A stretch of 64,000 nucleotides of DNA from contig OY783198.1 in NCBI GenBank assembly GCA_963678675.1, positions 12,038,580 through 12,102,579 of the forward strand, given 5' to 3'. The stretch's first letter is position 1. Each line of letters starts with the position of its first letter. Below the pieces are notes generated by a model that did no database searches, was not told the origin of the DNA, and saw only the letters and a program-made list of their open reading frames with translations. Both the position numbers and the translations under genes were made by a program. The DNA is from Xiphydria camelus (lineage: Eukaryota; Arthropoda; Insecta; Hymenoptera; Xiphydriidae). This document shows positions 36,831 to 51,780 of this stretch, one piece after another.

Positions 36831-39800
36831 GTATACAAACTTTGATCTTAGCTCAATGAGCCGAGAAGTTATTGAGCTGTAATGAATTAGATTGAGATCC
36901 GTACTAACCATCTTGCGTACAAAGCATACCGCGATACCGACCCGTACAGGTATAAATATACGTGTTTACACATGTATAACTTCTACAGAACTAACTTGCA
37001 TAGAAATGCAATATTTATTTTAGGAAAATGTTATTTTAGTTAAGCGTCATATCGGTAATCACGCGAGTTTTTCATTTTTTCCCTGTTTCCCATTGACTCG
37101 CTGCAATCTCCGGCGGTATACACACTTTGATCTTTGCTCATTGAGCCGAGAAGCTATTGAGCTCTAATGAATTAGATTGAGATCTGGACTAACCATCTTG
37201 CGTACAAAGCATACCGCGATACCGACCCGTATAGGTATAAATATACGTGTTTACACATGTATAACTTCTACAGAACTAACTTGCGTAGAAATGCAATATT
37301 TATTTTAGGAAAATGTTATTTTAGTTAAGCGTCATATCGGTAATCACGCGAGTTTTTCATTTTTTCCCTGTTTCCCATTGACTCGCTGCAATCTGCGGCG
37401 GTATACACACTTTGATCTTAGCTCAATGAGCCGAGAAGCTATTGAGCTGTAATGAATTAGATTGAGATCTGGACTAACCATCTTGCGTACAAAGCAAACC
37501 GCGATACCGACACGTATAGGTATAAATATACGTGTTTACACTTGTATAACTTCTATAGAACTAACTTGCGTAGAAATGCAACATTTATTTTAGGAAAATG
37601 TTATTTTAGTTAAGCGTAATATCGGTAATCACGCGAGATTTTTATTTTTTTCCTGTTTCCCATTGACTCGCTGCACTCTGCGGCGGTATACACTCTTTGA
37701 TCTTAGCTCAATGAGCCGAGAAGCTATTGAGCTCTAATGAATTAGATTGAGATCCGGAATAACCATCTTACGTACAAAGCGTACCGCGAAACCGACCCGC
37801 ACATGGATAAATACCAACGTATTTGCTGATGTGTAATTTATGTAGAACTAACTTGCGTAGAAATGCAATATCCATTTTTATAAGATACTATTTTAGTTAA
37901 ATGTCATTTCGGTAATCATGCGAGTTTTTTATTTTTTCCTTGTTTACCATTGACTCGCTGCACTCTGCGGCGGTATACAAACTTTGATCTTAGCTCAATG
38001 AGCCGAGAAGCTATTGAGCTCTAATGAATTAGATTGAGATCTGGACTAACCATCTTGCGTACAAAGCATACCGCGATACCGACCCGTATAGGTATAAATA
38101 TACGTGTTTACACATGTATAACTTCTACAGAACTAACTTGCATAGAAATGCAATATTTATTTTAGGAAAATGTTATTTTAGTTAAGCGTCATATCGGTAA
38201 TCACGCGAGTTTTTCATTTTTTCCCTGTTTCCCATTGACTCGCTGCAATCTGCGGCGGTATACACACTTTGATCTTAGCTCATTGAGCCGAGAAGCTATT
38301 GAGCTCTAATGAATTAGATTGAGATCCGGAATAACCATCTTGCGTACAAAGCATACCGCGATACCGACCCGTATAGGTATAAATATACGTGTTTACACAT
38401 GTATAACTTCTACAGAACTAACTTGCATAGAAATGCAATATTTATTTTAGGAAAATGTTATTTTAGTTAAGCGTCATATCGGTAATCACGCGAGTTTTTC
38501 ATTTTTTCCCTGTTTCCCATTGACTCGCTGCAATCTGCGGCGGTATACACACTTTGATCTTAGCTCATTGAGCCGAGAAGCTATTGAGCTCTAATGAATT
38601 AGATTGAGATCCGGAATAACCATCTTGCGTACAAAGCGTACCGCGAAACCGACCCGCACATGGATAAATACCAACGTATTTGCAGATGTGTAATTTATGT
38701 AGAACTAACTTGCGTAGAAATGCAATATCCATTTTTATAAGATACTATTTTAGTTAAATGTCATATCGGTAATCACGCGAGTTTTTTATTTTTTCCCTGT
38801 TTCCCATTGACTAGCTGCACTCTGCGGCGGTATACACACTTTGATCTTAGCTCATTGAGCCGAGAAGCTATTGAGCTCTAATGAATTAGATTGAGATCTG
38901 GACTAACCATCTTGCGTACAAAGCATACCGCGATACCGACCCGTACAGGTATAAATATACGTGTTTACACATGTATAACTTCTATAGAACTAGCATGCGT
39001 AGAAATGCAATATTTATTTTAGGAAAATGTTATTTTAGTTAAGCGTCATATTGGTAATCACGCGAGTTTTTTATTTTTTCCCTGTTTCCCATTGACTAGC
39101 TGCACTCTGCGGCGGTATACACACTTTGATCTTAACTCAATGAGCCAAGAAGTTATTGAGCTCTAATGAATTAGATTGAGATGTGGATTAACCATCTTGC
39201 GTGCAAAGCATACCGCGATACCGACCCGTACAGGTATAAATATACGTGTTTACACGTGTATAACTTCTACAGAACTAACTTGCATAGAAATGCAATATTT
39301 ATTTTAGGAAAATGTTATTTTAAATAAGCGTCATATCGGTAATCAAGCGAGTTTTTCATTTTTTCCCTGTTTCCCATTGGCTCGCTGCACTCTGCGGCGG
39401 TATACACACTTTGATCTTAGCTCATTGAGCCGAGAAGCTATTGAGCTCTAATGAATTAGATTGAGATCCGGAATAACAATCTTGCGTACAAAGCGTACCG
39501 CGAAACCGAACCGCACATGGATAAATACCAACGTATTTGCAGATGTGTAATTTATGTAGAACTAACTTGCGTAGAAATGCAATATCCATTTTTATAATAT
39601 ACTATTTTAGTTAAATGTCATATCGGTAATCACGCGAGTTTTTTATTTTTTCCTTGTTTACCATTGACTCGCTGCACTCTGCGGCGGTATACACACTTTG
39701 ATCTTAGCTCAATGAGCCGAGAAGCTATTGAGCTGTAATGAATTAGATTGAGATCTGGACTAACCATCTTGCGTACAAAGCATACCGCGATACCGACCCG

Positions 39801-41111
39801 TATAGGTATAAATATACGTGTTTACACATGTATAACTTCTACAGAACTAACTTGCGTAGAAATGCAATATTTATTTTAGGAAAATGTTATTTTAGTTAAA
39901 CGTCATATCGGTAATCACGCGAGTTTTTCATTTTTTCCCTGTTTCCCATTGACTCGCTGCAATCTGCGGCATTATACACACTTTGATCTTAGCTCAATGA
40001 GCCGAGAAGCTATTGAGCTCTAATGAATTAGATTGAGATCTGGACTAACCATCTTGCGTACAAAGCATACCGCGATACCGACCCGTACAGGTATAAATAT
40101 ACGTGTTTACACATGTATAACTTCTATAGAACTAGCATGCGTAGAAATGCAATATTTATTTTAGGAAAATGTTAATTTAGTTAAGCGTCATATCGGTAAT
40201 CACGCGAGTTTTTCATTTTTTCCCTGTTTCCCATTGACTCGCTGCAATCTGCGGCGGTATACACACTTTGATCTTAGCTCAATGAGCCGAGAAACTATTG
40301 AGCTCTAATGAATTAGATTGAGATTTGGACTAACCATCTTGCGTACAAAGCATACCGCGATACCGACCCGTACAGGTATAAATATACGTGTTTACACATG
40401 TATAACTTCTATAGAACTAGCATGCGTAGAAATGCAATATTTATTTTAGGAAAATGTTATTTTAGTTAAGCGTAATATCGGCAATCACGCGAGATTTTTA
40501 TTTTTTCCCTGTTTCCCATTGACTCGCTGCACTCTGCGGCGGTATACACACTTTGATCTTAGCTCATTGAGCCGAGAAGCTATTGAGCTCTAACGAATTA
40601 GATTGAGATCTGGACTAACCATCTTGCGTACAAAGCATACCGCGATACCGACCCGTACAGGTATAAATATACGTGTTTACACATGTATAACTTCTATAGA
40701 ACTAGCATGCGTAGAAATGCAATATTTATTTTAGGAAAATGTTATTTTAGTTAAGCGTCATATTGGTAATCACGCGAGTTTTTTATTTTTTCCCTGTTTC
40801 CCATTGACTAGCTGCACTCTGCGGCGGTATACACACTTTGATCTTAACTCAATGAGCCAAGAAGTTATTGAGCTCTAATGAATTAGATTGAGATGTGGAT
40901 TAACCATCTTGCGTGCAAAGCATACCGCGATACCGACCCGTACAGGTATAAATATACGTGTTTACACGTGTATAACTTCTACAGAACTAACTTGCATAGA
41001 AATGCAATATTTATTTTAGGAAAATGTTATTTTAAATAAGCGTCATATCGGTAATCAAGCGAGTTTTTCATTTTTTCCCTGTTTCCCATTGACTCGCTGC
41101 ACTCTGCGGCG
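36831..41111 (+). repeat. Higher-order repeat, 4281 bp (15 monomers), copy 2
   Basis: Second tandem copy of 32550-36830, with the same monomer order and no difference at the diagnostic sites checked. The match ends near 41119, where TATACACAC replaces TATACAAAC. It is not the same unit as the 4575-bp repeat of the left arm, so each arm was amplified separately. Confidence 0.9.
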
Positions 41112-42354
41112 GTATACACACTTTGATCTTAGCTCATTGAGCCGAGAAGCTATTGAGCTCTAATGAATTAGATTGAGATCCGGAATAACCATCTTGCGTA
41201 CAAAGCGTACCGCGAAACCGACCCGCACATGGATAAATACCAACGTATTTGCAGATGTGTAATTTATGTAGAACTAACTTGCGTAGAAATGCAATATCCA
41301 TTTTTATAAGATACTATTTTAGTTAAATGTCATATCGGTAATCATGCGAGTTTTTTTATTTTTTCCTTGTTTACCATTGACTCGCTGCACTCTGCGGCGG
41401 TATACACACTTTGATCTTAGCTCAATGAGCCGAGAAGCTATTGAGCTCTAATGAATTAGATTGAGATCTGGACTAACCATCTTGCGTACAAAGCATACCG
41501 CGATACCGACCCGTATAGGTATAAATATACGTGTTTACACTTGTATAACTTCTATAGAACTAACTTGCGTAGAAATGCAATATTTATTTTAGGAAAATGT
41601 TATTTTAGTTAAGCGTAATATCGGCAATCACGCGAGATTTTTATTTTTTCCCTGTTTCCCATTGACTCGCTGCACTCTGCGGCGGTATACACACTTTGAT
41701 CTTAGCTCATTGAGCCGAGAAGCTATTGAGCTCTAATGAATTAGATTGAGATGTGGATTAACCATCTTGCGTGCAAAGCATACCGCGATACCGACCCGTA
41801 CAGGTATAAATATACGTGTTTACACGTGTATAACTTCTACAGAACTAACTTGCATAGAAATGCAATATTTATTTTAGGAAAATGTTATTTTAAATAAGCG
41901 TCATATCGGTAATCAAGCGAGTTTTTCATTTTTTCCCTGTTTCCCATTGACTCGCTGCACTCTGCGGCGGTATACACACTTTGATCTTAGCTCATTGAGC
42001 CGAGAAGCTATTGAGCTCTAATGAATTAGATTGAGATCCGGAATAACCATCTTGCGTACAAAGCGTACCGCGAAACCGACCCGCACATGGATAAATACCA
42101 ACGTATTTGCAGATGTGTAATTTATGTAGAACTAACTTGCGTAGAAATGCAATATCCATTTTTATAAGATACTATTTTAGTTAAGCGTCATATCGGTAAT
42201 CACGCGAGTTTTTTATTTTTTCCTTGTTTACCATTGACTCGCCGCACTCTGCGGCGGTATAAACACTTTGATCTTAGCTCAATGAGCCGAGAAGCTATTG
42301 AGCTCTAATGAATTAGATTGAGATCTGGACTAACCATCTTGCGTACAAAGCATA

Positions 42355-45300
42355 CCGCGATACCGTCCGTATAGGTATAAATATATGTGTTTACAGATGT
42401 ATAACTTCTACAGAACTAACTTGCGTAGAAATGCAATATTTATTTTAGGAAAATGTTATTTTAGTTAAGCGTCATATCGGTAATCACGCGAGTTTTTCAT
42501 TTTTTCCCTGTTTCCCGTTGACTCGCTGCATTCTGCGGCGGTATACAAACTTTGATCTTAGCTCAATGAGCCGAGAAGTTATTGAGCTGTAATGAATTAG
42601 ATTGAGATCTGGACTAACCATCTTGCGTACAAAGCGTACCGCGAAACCGACCCGCACATGGATAAATACCAACGTATTTGCAGATGTGTAATTTATGTAG
42701 AACTAACTTGCGTAGAAATGCAATATCCATTTTTATAAGATACTATTTTAGTTAAATGTCATATCGGTAATCACGCGAGTTTTTTATTTTTTCCTTGTTT
42801 ACCATTGACTCGCTGCACTCTGCGGCGGTATACACACTTTGATCTTAGCTCAATGAGCCGAGAAGCTATTGAGCTGTAATGAATTAGATTGAGATCTGGA
42901 CTAACCATCTTGCGTACAAAGCATACCGCGATACCGACCCGTATAGGTATAAATATACGTGTTTACACTTGTATAACTTCTATAGAACTAACTTGCGTAG
43001 AAATGCAATATTTATTTTAGGAAAATGTTATTTTAGTTAAGCGTAATATCGGCAATCACGCGAGATTTTTATTTTTTCCCTGTTTCCCATTGACTCGCTG
43101 CACTCTGCGGCGGTATACACACTTTGATCTTAGCTCATTGAGCCGAGAAGCTATTGAGCTCTAATGAATTAGATTGAGATCCGGAATAACCATCTTGCGT
43201 ACAAAGCGTACCGCGAAACCGACCCGCACATGGATAAATACCAACGTATTTGCAGATGTGTAATTTATGTAGAACTAACTTGCGTAGAAATGCAATATCC
43301 ATTTTTATAAGATACTATTTTAGTTAAGCGTCATATCGGTAATCACGCGAGTTTTTTATTTTTTCCTTGTTTACCATTGACTCGCTGCACTCTGCGGCGG
43401 TATACACACTTTGATCTTAGCTCAATGAGCCGAGAAGCTATTGAGCTCTAATGAATTAGATTGAGATCTGGACTAACCATCTTGCGTACAAAGCATACAG
43501 CGATACCGTCCGTATAGGTATAAATATACGTGTTTACACATGTATAACTTCTACAGAACTAACTTGCGTAGAAATGCAATATTTATTTTAGGAAAATGTT
43601 ATTTTAGTTAAGCGTCATATCGGTAATCACGCGAGTTTTTCATTTTTTCCCTGTTTCCCGTTGACTCGCTGCATTCTGCGGCGGTATACAAACTTTGATC
43701 TTAGCTCAATGAGCCGAGAAGTTATTGAGCTGTAATGAATTAGATTGAGATCTGGACTAACCATCTTGCGTACAAAGCATACCGCGATACCGACCCGTAC
43801 AGGTATAAATATACGTGTTTACACATGTATAACTTCTACAGAACTAACTTGCATAGAAATGCAATATTTATTGTAGGAAAATGTTATTTTAGTTAAGCGT
43901 CATATCGGTAATCACGCGAGTTTTTCATTTTTTCCCTGTTTCCCATTGACTCGCGGCAATCTGCGGCGGTATACACACTTTGATCTTAGCTCATTGAGCC
44001 GAGAAGCTATTGAGCTCTAATGAATTAGATTGAGATCCGGAATAACCATCTTGCGTACAAAGCGTACCGCGAAACCGACCCGCACATGGATAAATACCAA
44101 CGTATTTGCAGATGTGTAATTTATGTAGAACTAACTTGCGTAGAAATGCAATATCCATTTTTATAAGATACTATTTTAGTTAAATGTCATATCGGTAATC
44201 ACGCGAGTTTTTTATTTCTTCCTTGTTTACCATTGGCTCGCTGCACTCTGGGGCGGTATACACACTTTGATCTTAGCTCAATGAGCCGAGAAACTATTGA
44301 GCTCTAATGAATTAGATTGAGATTTGGACTAACCATCTTGCGTACAAAGCATACCGCGATACCGACCCGTACAGGTATAAATATACGTGTTTACACATGT
44401 ATAACTTCTATAGAACTAGCATGCGTAGAAATGCAATATTTATTTTAGGAAAATGTTATTTTAGTTAAGCGTAATATCGGCAATCACGCGAGATTTTTAT
44501 TTTTTCCCTGTTTCCCATTGACTCGCTGCACTCTGCGGCGGTATACACACTTTGATCTTAGCTCATTGAGCCGAGAAGCTATTGAGCTCTAATGAATTAG
44601 ATTGAGATGTGGATTAACCATCTTGCGTGCAAAGCATACCGCGATACCGACCCGTACAGGTATAAATATACGTGTTTACACGTGTATAACTTCTACAGAA
44701 CTAACTTGCATAGAAATGCAATATTTATTTTAGGAAAATGTTATTTTAAATAAGCGTCATATCGGTAATCAAGCGAGTTTTTCATTTTTTCCCTGTTTCC
44801 CATTGACTCGCTGCACTCTGCGGCGGTATACACACTTTGATCTTAGCTCATTGAGCCGAGAAGCTATTGAGCTCTAATGAATTAGATTGAGATCCGGAAT
44901 AACCATCTTGCGTACAAAGCGTACCGCGAAACCGACCCGCACATGGATAAATACCAACGTATTTGCAGATGTGTAATTTATGTAGAACTAACTTGCGTAG
45001 AAATGCAATATCCATTTTTATAAGATACTATTTTAGTTAAGCGTCATATCGGTAATCACGCGAGTTTTTTATTTTTTCCTTGTTTACCATTGACTCGCTG
45101 CACTCTGCGGCGGTATACACACTTTGATCTTAGCTCAATGAGCCGAGAAGCTATTGAGCTCTAATGAATTAGATTGAGATCTGGACTAACCATCTTGCGT
45201 ACAAAGCATACCGCGATACCGTCCGTATAGGTATAAATATACGTGTTTACACATGTATAACTTCTACAGAACTAACTTGCGTAGAAATGCAATATTTATT

Positions 45301-48300
45301 TTAGGAAAATGTTATTTTAGTTAAGCGTCATATCGGTAATCACGCGAGTTTTTCATTTTTTCCCTGTTTCCCGTTGACTCGCTGCATTCTGCGGCGGTAT
45401 ACAAACTTTGATCTTAGCTCAATGAGCCGAGAAGTTATTGAGCTGTAATGAATTAGATTGAGATCTGGACTAACCATCTTGCGTACAAAGCATACCGCGA
45501 TACCGACCCGTACAGGTATAAATATACGTGTTTACACATGTATAACTTCTACAGAACTAACTTGCATAGAAATGCAATATTTATTGTAGGAAAATGTTAT
45601 TTTAGTTAAGCGTCATATCGGTAATCACGCGAGTTTTTCATTTTTTCCCTGTTTCCCATTGACTCGCGGCAATCTGCGGCGGTATACACACTTTGATCTT
45701 AGCTCATTGAGCCGAGAAGCTATTGAGCTCTAATGAATTAGATTGAGATCCGGAATAACCATCTTGCGTACAAAGCGTACCGCGAAACCGACCCGCACAT
45801 GGATAAATACCAACGTATTTACAGATGTGTAATTTATGTAGAACTAACTTGCGTAGAAATGCAATATCCATTTTTATAAGATACTATTTTAGTTAAATGT
45901 CATATCGGTAATCATGCGAGTTTTTTATTTTTTCCTTGTTTACCATTGACTCGCTGCACTCTGCGGCGGTATAAACACTTTGATCTTAGCTCAATGAGCC
46001 GAGAAGCTATTGAGCTCTAATGAATTAGATTGAGATCTGGACTAACCATCTTGCGTACAAAGCATACCGCGATACCGACCCGTATAGGTATAAATATACG
46101 TGTTTACACATGTATAACTTCTACAGAACTAACTTGCGTAGAAATGCAATATTTATTTTAGGAAAATGTTATTTTAGTTAAACGTCATATCGGTAATCAC
46201 GCGAGTTTTTCATTTTTTCCCTGTTTCCCATTGATTCGCTGCAATCTGCGGCATTATACACACTTTGATCTTAGCTCAATGAGCCGAGAAGCTATTGAGC
46301 TGTAATGAATTAGATTGAGATCTGGACTAACCATCTTGCGTACAAAGCAAACCGCGATACCGACCCGTATAGGTATAAATATACGTGTTTACACTTGTAT
46401 AACTTCTATAGAACTAACTTGCGTAGAAATGCAACATTTATTTTAGGAAAAAGTTATTTTAGTTAAGCGTAATATCGGTAATCACGCGAGATTTTTATTT
46501 TTTTCCTGTTTCCCATTGACTCGCTGCACTCTGCGGCGGTATACACACTTTGATCTTAGCTCATTGAGCCGAGAAGCTATTGAGCTCTAATGAATTAGAT
46601 TGAGATCCGGAATAACAATCTTGCGTACAAAGCGTACCGCGAAACCGAACCGCACATGGATAAATACCAACGTATTTGCAGATGTGTAATTTATGTAGAA
46701 CTAACTTGCGTAGAAATGCAATATCCATTTTTATAATATACTATTTTAGTTAAATGTCATATCGGTAATCACGCGAGTTTTTTATTTTTTCCTTGTTTAC
46801 CATTGACTCGCTGCACTCTGCGGCGGTATACACACTTTGATCTTAGCTCATTGAGCCGAGAAGCTATTGAGCTCTAATGAATTAGATTGAGATGTGGATT
46901 AACCATCTTGCGTGCAAAGCATACCGCGATACCGACCCGTACAGGTATAAATATACGTGTTTACACGTGTATAACTTCTACAGAACTAACTTGCATAGAA
47001 ATGCAATATTTATTTTAGGAAAATGTTATTTTAAATAAGCGTCATATCGGTAATCAAGCGAGTTTTTCATTTTTTCCCTGTTTCCCATTGACTCGCTGCA
47101 CTCTGCGGCGGTATACACACTTTGATCTTAGCTCATTGAGCCGAGAAGCTATTGAGCTCTAATGAATTAGATTGAGATCCGGAATAACCATCTTGCGTAC
47201 AAAGCGTACCGCGAAACCGACCCGCACATGGATAAATACCAACGTATTTGCAGATGTGTAATTTATGTAGAACTAACTTGCGTAGAAATGCAATATCCAT
47301 TTTTATAAGATACTATTTTAGTTAAGCGTCATATCGGTAATCACGCGAGTTTTTTATTTTTTCCTTGTTTACCATTGACTCGCTGCACTCTGCGGCGGTA
47401 TACACACTTTGATCTTAGCTCATTGAGCCGAGAAGCTATTGAGCTCTAATGAATTAGATTGAGATCCGGAATAACAATCTTGCGTACAAAGCGTACCGCG
47501 AAACCGAACCGCACATGGATAAATACCAACGTATTTGCAGATGTGTAATTTATGTAGAACTAACTTGCGTAGAAATGCAATATCCATTTTTATAATATAC
47601 TATTTTAGTTAAATGTCATATCGGTAATCACGCGAGTTTTTTATTTTTTCCTTGTTTACCATTGACTCGCTGCACTCTGCGGCGGTATACACACTTTGAT
47701 CTTAGCTCAATGAGCCGAGAAGCTATTGAGCTGTAATGAATTAGATTGAGATCTGGACTAACCATCTTGCGTACAAAGCATACCGCGATACCGACCCGTA
47801 TAGGTATAAATATACGTGTTTACACTTGTATAACTTCTATAGAACTAACTTGCGTAGAAATGCAATATTTATTTTAGGAAAATGTTATTTTAGTTAAGCG
47901 TCATATCGGTAATCACGCGAGTTTTTCATTTTTTCCCTGTTTCCCATTGACTCGCTGCAATCTGCGGCGGTATACACACTTTGATCTTAGCTCATTGAGC
48001 CGAGAAGCTATTGAGCTCTAATGAATTAGATTGAGATCCGGAATAACCATCTTGCGTACAAAGCGTACCGCGAAACCGACCCGCACATGGATAAATACCA
48101 ACGTATTTGCAGATGTGTAATTTATGTAGAACTAACTTGCGTAGAAATGCAATATCCATTTTTATAAGATACTATTTTAGTTAAATGTCATATCGGTAAT
48201 CACGCGAGTTTTTTATTTTTTCCCTGTTTCCCATTGACTCGCGGCAATCTGCGGCGGTATACACACTTTGATCTTAGCTCATTGAGCCGAGAAGCTATTG

Positions 48301-51300
48301 AGCTCTAATGAATTAGATTGAGATGTGGATTAACCATCTTGCGTGCAAAGCATACCGCGATACCGACCCGTATAGGTATAAATATACGTGTTTACACTTG
48401 TATAACTTCTATAGAACTAACTTGCGTAGAAATGCAACATTTATTTTAGGAAAATGTTATTTTAGTTAAGCGTAATATCGGTAATCACGCGAGATTTTTA
48501 TTTTTTTCCTGTTTCCCATTGACTCGCTGCACTCTGCGGCGGTATACACACTTTGATCTTAGCTCATTGAGCCGAGAAGCTATTGAGCTCTAATGAATTA
48601 GATTGAGATCCGGAATAACAATCTTGCGTACAAAGCGTACCGCGAAACCGAACCGCACATGGATAAATACCAACGTATTTGCAGATGTGTAATTTATGTA
48701 GAACTAACTTGCGTAGAAATGCAATATCCATTTTTATAATATACTATTTTAGTTAAATGTCATATCGGTAATCACGCGAGTTTTTTATTTTTTCCTTGTT
48801 TACCATTGACTCGCTGCACTCTGCGGCGGTATACACACTTTGATCTTAGCTCAATGAGCCGAGAAGCTATTGAGCTGTAATGAATTAGATTGAGATCTGG
48901 ACTAACCATCTTGCGTACAAAGCATACCGCGATACCGACCCGTATAGGTATAAATATACGTGTTTACACTTGTATAACTTCTATAGAACTAACTTGCGTA
49001 GAAATGCAACATTTATTTTAGGAAAATGTTATTTTAGTTAAGCGTAATATCGGTAATCACGCGAGATTTTTATTTTTTTCCTGTTTCCCATTGACTCGCT
49101 GCACTCTGCGGCGGTATACACACTTTGATCTTAGCTCATTGAGCCGAGAAGCTATTGAGCTCTAATGAATTAGATTGAGATCCGGAATAACAATCTTGCG
49201 TACAAAGCGTACCGCGAAACCGAACCGCACATGGATAAATACCAACGTATTTGCAGATGTGTAATTTATGTAGAACTAACTTGCGTAGAAATGCAATATC
49301 CATTTTTATAAGATACTATTTTAGTTAAATGTCATATCGGTAATCATGCGAGTTTTTTATTTTTTCCTTGTTTACCATTGACTCGCTGCACTCTGCGGCG
49401 GTATAAACACTTTGATCTTAGCTCAATGAGCCGAGAAGCTATTGAGCTCTAATGAATTAGATTGAGATCTGGACTAACCATCTTGCGTACAAAGCATACC
49501 GCGATACCGACCCGTATAGGTATAAATATACGTGTTTACACATGTATAACTTCTACAGAACTAACTTGCGTAGAAATGCAATATTTATTTTAGGAAAATG
49601 TTATTTTAGTTAAACGTCATATCGGTAATCACGCGAGTTTTTCATTTTTTCCCTGTTTCCCATTGATTCGCTGCAATCTGCGGCATTATACACACTTTGA
49701 TCTTAGCTCAATGAGCCGAGAAGCTATTGAGCTGTAATGAATTAGATTGAGATCTGGACTAACCATCTTGCGTACAAAGCAAACCGCGATACCGACCCGT
49801 ATAGGTATAAATATACGTGTTTACACTTGTATAACTTCTATAGAACTAACTTGCGTAGAAATGCAACATTTATTTTAGGAAAAAGTTATTTTAGTTAAGC
49901 GTAATATCGGTAATCACGCGAGATTTTTATTTTTTTCCTGTTTCCCATTGACTCGCTGCACTCTGCGGCGGTATACACACTTTGATCTTAGCTCATTGAG
50001 CCGAGAAGCTATTGAGCTCTAATGAATTAGATTGAGATCCGGAATAACAATCTTGCGTACAAAGCGTACCGCGAAACCGAACCGCACATGGATAAATACC
50101 AACGTATTTGCAGATGTGTAATTTATGTAGAACTAACTTGCGTAGAAATGCAATATCCATTTTTATAATATACTATTTTAGTTAAATGTCATATCGGTAA
50201 TCACGCGAGTTTTTTATTTTTTCCTTGTTTACCATTGACTCGCTGCACTCTGCGGCGGTATACACACTTTGATCTTAGCTCATTGAGCCGAGAAGCTATT
50301 GAGCTCTAATGAATTAGATTGAGATGTGGATTAACCATCTTGCGTGCAAAGCATACCGCGATACCGACCCGTACAGGTATAAATATACGTGTTTACACGT
50401 GTATAACTTCTACAGAACTAACTTGCATAGAAATGCAATATTTATTTTAGGAAAATGTTATTTTAAATAAGCGTCATATCGGTAATCAAGCGAGTTTTTC
50501 ATTTTTTCCCTGTTTCCCATTGACTCGCTGCACTCTGCGGCGGTATACACACTTTGATCTTAGCTCATTGAGCCGAGAAGCTATTGAGCTCTAATGAATT
50601 AGATTGAGATCCGGAATAACCATCTTGCGTACAAAGCGTACCGCGAAACCGACCCGCACATGGATAAATACCAACGTATTTGCAGATGTGTAATTTATGT
50701 AGAACTAACTTGCGTAGAAATGCAATATCCATTTTTATAAGATACTATTTTAGTTAAGCGTCATATCGGTAATCACGCGAGTTTTTTATTTTTTCCTTGT
50801 TTACCATTGACTCGCTGCACTCTGCGGCGGTATACACACTTTGATCTTAGCTCAATGAGCCGAGAAGCTATTGAGCTCTAATGAATTAGATTGAGATCTG
50901 GACTAACCATCTTGCGTACAAAGCATACCGCGATACCGTCCGTATAGGTATAAATATACGTGTTTACACATGTATAACTTCTACAGAACTAACTTGCGTA
51001 GAAATGCAATATTTATTTTAGGAAAATGTTATTTTAGTTAAGCGTCATATCGGTAATCACGCGAGTTTTTCATTTTTTCCCTGTTTCCCGTTGACTCGCT
51101 GCATTCTGCGGCGGTATACAAACTTTGATCTTAGCTCAATGAGCCGAGAAGTTATTGAGCTGTAATGAATTAGATTGAGATCTGGACTAACCATCTTGCG
51201 TACAAAGCATACCGCGATACCGACCCGTACAGGTATAAATATACGTGTTTACACATGTATAACTTCTACAGAACTAACTTGCATAGAAATGCAATATTTA

Positions 51301-51310
51301 TTGTAGGAAA
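42355..51310 (+). repeat. Mosaic of duplicated blocks (offsets 1143, 1713, 3432 and 5717 bp)
   Basis: A 2-bp-deleted start (GATACCGTCCG) occurs at 42361, 43504, 45217 and 50934. The private TTGTAGG occurs at 43871, 45584 and 51301, and ATCTGCGGCA at 46244 and 49676. These offsets equal 4, 6, 20 and 12 monomers. Nested duplications of different sizes must have overlapped here, so no single unit can be drawn. Confidence 0.75.
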
Positions 51311-51493
51311 ATGTTATTTTAGTTAAGCGTCATATCGGTAATCACGCGAGTTTTTCATTTTTTCCCTGTTTCCCATTGACTCGCGGCAATCTGCGGCGGT
51401 ATACACACTTTGATCTTAGCTCATTGAGCCGAGAAGCTATTGAGCTCTAATGAATTAGATTGAGATCCGGAATAACCATCTTGCGTACAAAGC

Positions 51494-51780
51494 GTACCGC
51501 GAAACCGACCCGTATAGGTATAAATATACGTGTTTACACTTGTATAACTTCTATAGAACTAACTTGCGTAGAAATGCAACATTTATTTTAGGAAAATGTT
51601 ATTTTAGTTAAGCGTAATATCGGTAATCACGCGAGATTTTTATTTTTTTCCTGTTTCCCATTGACTCGCTGCACTCTGCGGCGGTATACACACTTTGATC
51701 TTAGCTCATTGAGCCGAGAAGCTATTGAGCTCTAATGAATTAGATTGAGATCCGGAATAACAATCTTGCGTACAAAGCGT
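51494..51780 (+). repeat. Hybrid B/A monomer
   Basis: Begins as class B (GTACCGCGAAACCGACC) and switches within the shared ACCGACCCG to class A (CGTATAGGTATAAATA). The switch lies between about 51504 and 51512. Typical of unequal exchange or conversion between the two monomer classes. Confidence 0.85.

Noticed and set aside
42484..42672. 62-aa ORF on the minus strand within the satellite
   Set aside because: Made of satellite sequence at an A/B junction where a stop happens to be missing; other monomers are interrupted in this frame.
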